Assembly (NCBI GenBank): GCA_948434855.1
Contig: CAOJFR010000018.1
Span: 1 to 22,686 of the forward strand
Reading direction: 5' to 3'
From: an uncultured Clostridia bacterium
Lineage (GTDB): Bacteria; Bacillota; Clostridia; Christensenellales; UBA1242
Length of the DNA: 22,686 nt
Below the pieces are notes generated by a model. It saw nothing but the letters and a program-made list of their open reading frames with translations, did not search any database and had not been told where the DNA came from. How positions within the stretch are numbered: position 1 is the first letter of the stretch; every line of letters starts with the position of its first letter. Shown piece by piece: positions 21,201 to 22,686 of this stretch. The translations under genes were made by a program, and so were the position numbers.

Positions 21201-22686
21201 ACATGCTGACTATGATGAAAATGAAAGAGTGGTTTGCTCTTATTCTGGTCACAGCAAATGGAAAACGATTTATGAATATGAGGGCGACAGCAAAAATGTT
21301 TGCAAGCAAACCACTTTTGATGTTTTTGAACCAAACAACAAATTTGAAACAACTTTTGAATATTCAAAATCTGGCAGGCTTTTTAGGACAACTGACTATA
21401 AGGGCAATGTGACTGAAAGTGTTTTTAACGACAAGGGCGCAGAAGTTGAAACATTATTTTATAACAAAAAAGACCCGTCTTCTAAACTTTGTTCTGAAAA
21501 TAGACTTGATGAAAATGGAAAACAAACAAGCCATGTAAACGAACTTGGAAAAGAAGTTTCTAAAATAGAATATTTAAAAGGCACGGGCTTGGTTGCTTCG
21601 GAAACTGACACGGATGGCTCGGTTGCTGCTTATGGCTATGATAATAGTGGCAATCTTGTTTCAATAACCAAAACAATTAATGGCATTGAAAACTCTAACA
21701 TTTTTGGCTTTACGCTTGGACACTTAACTTCTGTTGAACACAACGACTTTGAAATTAATTATGGCTATGATGCAGAGGGCAGATTGACAAAACTTGACAT
21801 TGCCGGCGAAAATTATTTGACTAAGAACTATTTGGATAAAAAAGAAACAACCGCGCTTTCAACTGACGAAGAGTTTTACCAAAACCTTGACGATGAAAAT
21901 CGCCCAACAGAAATTTATTATAAGTCATGCCCAGAGGTTGAGCCAAAACTTGTTAGCCAACATTTTTATGACGCTCAGGGAAATGTTGAAATGATTAATG
22001 ATTGCACAAATGGTTTGCACTCACAAAAGTTTAGCTATGACAAGTTTGGCAATGTGATTGCTAACGAAAGCGAACAGCATTCTGGCACAGTTTTGCTTAA
22101 AAATGAATATGGCGAAGACCATAAAAAATTAACAAAGTGCAGCGTTAACATTTTGGGGGACACACTTGAATATGAATATGAAACAGAAAACAATCCAGAT
22201 GCCATGCCAGTTTCGGTTTCGGTTTCTTGCGGAGTCGTTCAAACACAATCTTATGATAAACTTAATCGCTTAAAAACCATAAAAACAAACAACCTTTTAA
22301 CACATTATTCTTATTTGAAGCATGGCGACCATGCAACAAACCTTGTTTGCAATGAGCAGTTTTCAATGGGAAACAAAACAACAGGCAACATTGGCTATGC
22401 CTATGACGACAAAGGCAACATTTTGGAAGTTAGGGAAAATAACCATTTGGTTGCAAGATATGAATATGATGGTTTGTCACGACTTGTTAGGGAAGACAAC
22501 AAAAAACTAAACAAAACCACAACCTTTGCCTATGACGCTGGAGGAAACATTGTTTGCAAAACAGAATATGGCTTTAGCCTAGCAAACAACCTAAACTTTG
22601 AAACAGGAACAAGTTTTGAATACTTTTATGCAGCAGAGGGATGGAGAGACCAACTTGTGAGCTTTGCTGGAGAAGAGTTTGAGTAT
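18211..22686 (+). CDS. Rhs/YD-repeat protein, 3' end outside window
   Basis: The frame opened by ATG 18211 (AAAGGAG six bases upstream) stays open to the window end: 1492 codons and no stop. The first ~200 residues are beta-rich; VSFGDLGNIKTNLATGRLAYSIP at about 130-152 is the typical entry into an Rhs shell. Two long helical, coiled-coil-like parts occupy ~295-375 and ~463-565. YD repeats begin near residue 632 (NIVFNYNEKNQLIKIVDA) and recur to the end (YGYDNSGNLVSITK, YEYDGLSRLVRED, FAYDAGGNIVCK). There is no N-terminal signal peptide, unlike WapA-type secreted Rhs proteins. Rhs shells usually encapsulate a C-terminal toxin; here that tip and any immunity gene lie beyond the window. Codon choice shifts from AAT/GAT/GGT early to AAC/GAC/GGC late. 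Confidence 0.9.
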   Translation, partial: MKKITFNNCVEKQGNKLLVKLPKLNNIKVINSNLTIALNDVCFDNVQVDYLVNGCTGWENVDTISGEKLKNLTLNISDEVQDSFDRNLEYVELLFHFENLEGAIFEEQSPLEIKYIANVDFQENANYHSVSFGDLGNIKTNLATGRLAYSIPIMSTDNNALPLSLFLNRTEPNMKFFDYKISQTNFSLNLNQYLIKENLSSAENDESALNFVFIDENGIHQNLEEKYYYFSGTEENKRKIYIGKNQVTLDLDGSKKFIDIVSGKNYDVFEELTAPSGYKLISSLGEIEGSHLVDYEPEELAGLKKQILELKQSNKDFESAIKNNDRQICVYALSKEILIKQLEAQINGVRDSAKHLKLQKEIEFIRAESSRRNRNFIQIGKDSQQDFVKIYLSDNKKFTEKMIDQIKKYYGRNVDFYCSSNQKMYPEDVAVTGTILSNESSGIFNLGFDYTYDSQKDEVKLLSGMLKSQEESQLLNEEIYSLSIEKSKFLDMVKNAFSAYKGEQENVLEKLGFDDGKIESIFNEFRAGENLTFSMKDLILLDMQIDNLITSNLKYFEKIDEQNDLLTKYVHQKELLEMQVPVHYLCDEDGVYYGFGKTSCENVFRLNLILDNFENTIIINYKDLASNNIESINDSAGGNIVFNYNEKNQLIKIVDAREKVTKFDYENDLIKTIESPDSKTKICYYSDGLISAVIGSNGQGVKVEYDHGRVLKLNKICTLSEIGHNNEKFKKGFCFETLAGLGECVLEKDFVEFAYNNIRSTTVTNGDGKTITYIFDEFGNTKTVYEGVFSEGFDAKPTKVMEFAYKNSKKCEKTTKLPYSTNYFEGSRFNAILANDVSFLGSTNFVGESAFMCKQRVYNSKIFQFCSESSFKTDEIVMSNEMVAKLNNEDGLCDHKTLIASCWAKANSAFVPDDNGDYAQYVLNRKFCFKIVVNYADGSLEEFSQNFDWRNTGWQYCSQVVKLENKQVLAITGIVDYSNNTGEILFSNIELCDGDFEHADYDENERVVCSYSGHSKWKTIYEYEGDSKNVCKQTTFDVFEPNNKFETTFEYSKSGRLFRTTDYKGNVTESVFNDKGAEVETLFYNKKDPSSKLCSENRLDENGKQTSHVNELGKEVSKIEYLKGTGLVASETDTDGSVAAYGYDNSGNLVSITKTINGIENSNIFGFTLGHLTSVEHNDFEINYGYDAEGRLTKLDIAGENYLTKNYLDKKETTALSTDEEFYQNLDDENRPTEIYYKSCPEVEPKLVSQHFYDAQGNVEMINDCTNGLHSQKFSYDKFGNVIANESEQHSGTVLLKNEYGEDHKKLTKCSVNILGDTLEYEYETENNPDAMPVSVSVSCGVVQTQSYDKLNRLKTIKTNNLLTHYSYLKHGDHATNLVCNEQFSMGNKTTGNIGYAYDDKGNILEVRENNHLVARYEYDGLSRLVREDNKKLNKTTTFAYDAGGNIVCKTEYGFSLANNLNFETGTSFEYFYAAEGWRDQLVSFAGEEFEY

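Noticed and set aside
1..22686. CRISPR array or known riboswitch
   Set aside because: No regularly spaced direct repeats and no recognisable aptamer consensus were seen upstream of any gene.

Overview
The window is AT-rich, low-GC Gram-positive chromosome, most likely from an uncultured gut clostridium. The clues are the Firmicutes-type order mrnC-rlmB-sigH, a CwlD-type cell-wall amidase, consensus AAGGAG ribosome binding sites, TTGACA/TATAAT promoters, CCA-encoding tRNA genes and many symmetrical intrinsic terminators that serve convergent genes. The genus cannot be fixed from this sequence.

Layout. 1-1010: 3' end of an unidentified gene, then cwlD on the minus strand. 1151-3014: an island of single promoter-driven orphan genes, a broken toxin tail (2527-2682) and a CPCC-type zinc-ribbon protein, reading as toxin/immunity debris. 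3154-4301: a bounded unit (unit 1) with a LUD-domain gene and a large multi-hairpin element. 4472-9296: a housekeeping block of mrnC, rlmB, sigH, dnaX (split by an apparent +1 frameshift just where gamma would end), ybaB, recR and a two-TM protein. 9309-13113: a tiny basic ORF, a three-TM protein, a lone phage-fibre-like gene, and an operon for a membrane-anchored ComEC-like metallo-beta-lactamase with a one-TM partner. 13264-13482: tRNA-Met and tRNA-Glu. 13598-16175: a toxin-like gene overlapping its probable immunity gene, then a RelA/SpoT-like synthetase with a small partner. 16569-16617: a 12-G run between promoter-like boxes. 16630-18025: a second bounded unit (unit 2) with a DUF2262-like gene and the same multi-hairpin element. 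18211 to the window end: an open-ended Rhs/YD-repeat protein of at least 1492 codons.

The most interesting feature is the pair of units. Both have the same plan: an outer variable inverted repeat, a perfect 13-bp inverted repeat (TTTTGAAACTAGC / GCTAGTTTCAAAA), a terminator hairpin, one unrelated minus-strand cargo gene with its own promoter and RBS, and a ~300-nt folded element. Parts of the element are nearly identical between units, while other stems differ in sequence but keep their pairing. This looks like a cassette or non-autonomous mobile unit with interchangeable cargo. No recombinase is visible in the window. The second strong observation is the dnaX slip site. The accessory genes fit an inter-bacterial conflict theme (Rhs, toxin tails, immunity-like proteins, alarmone-synthetase-like protein).
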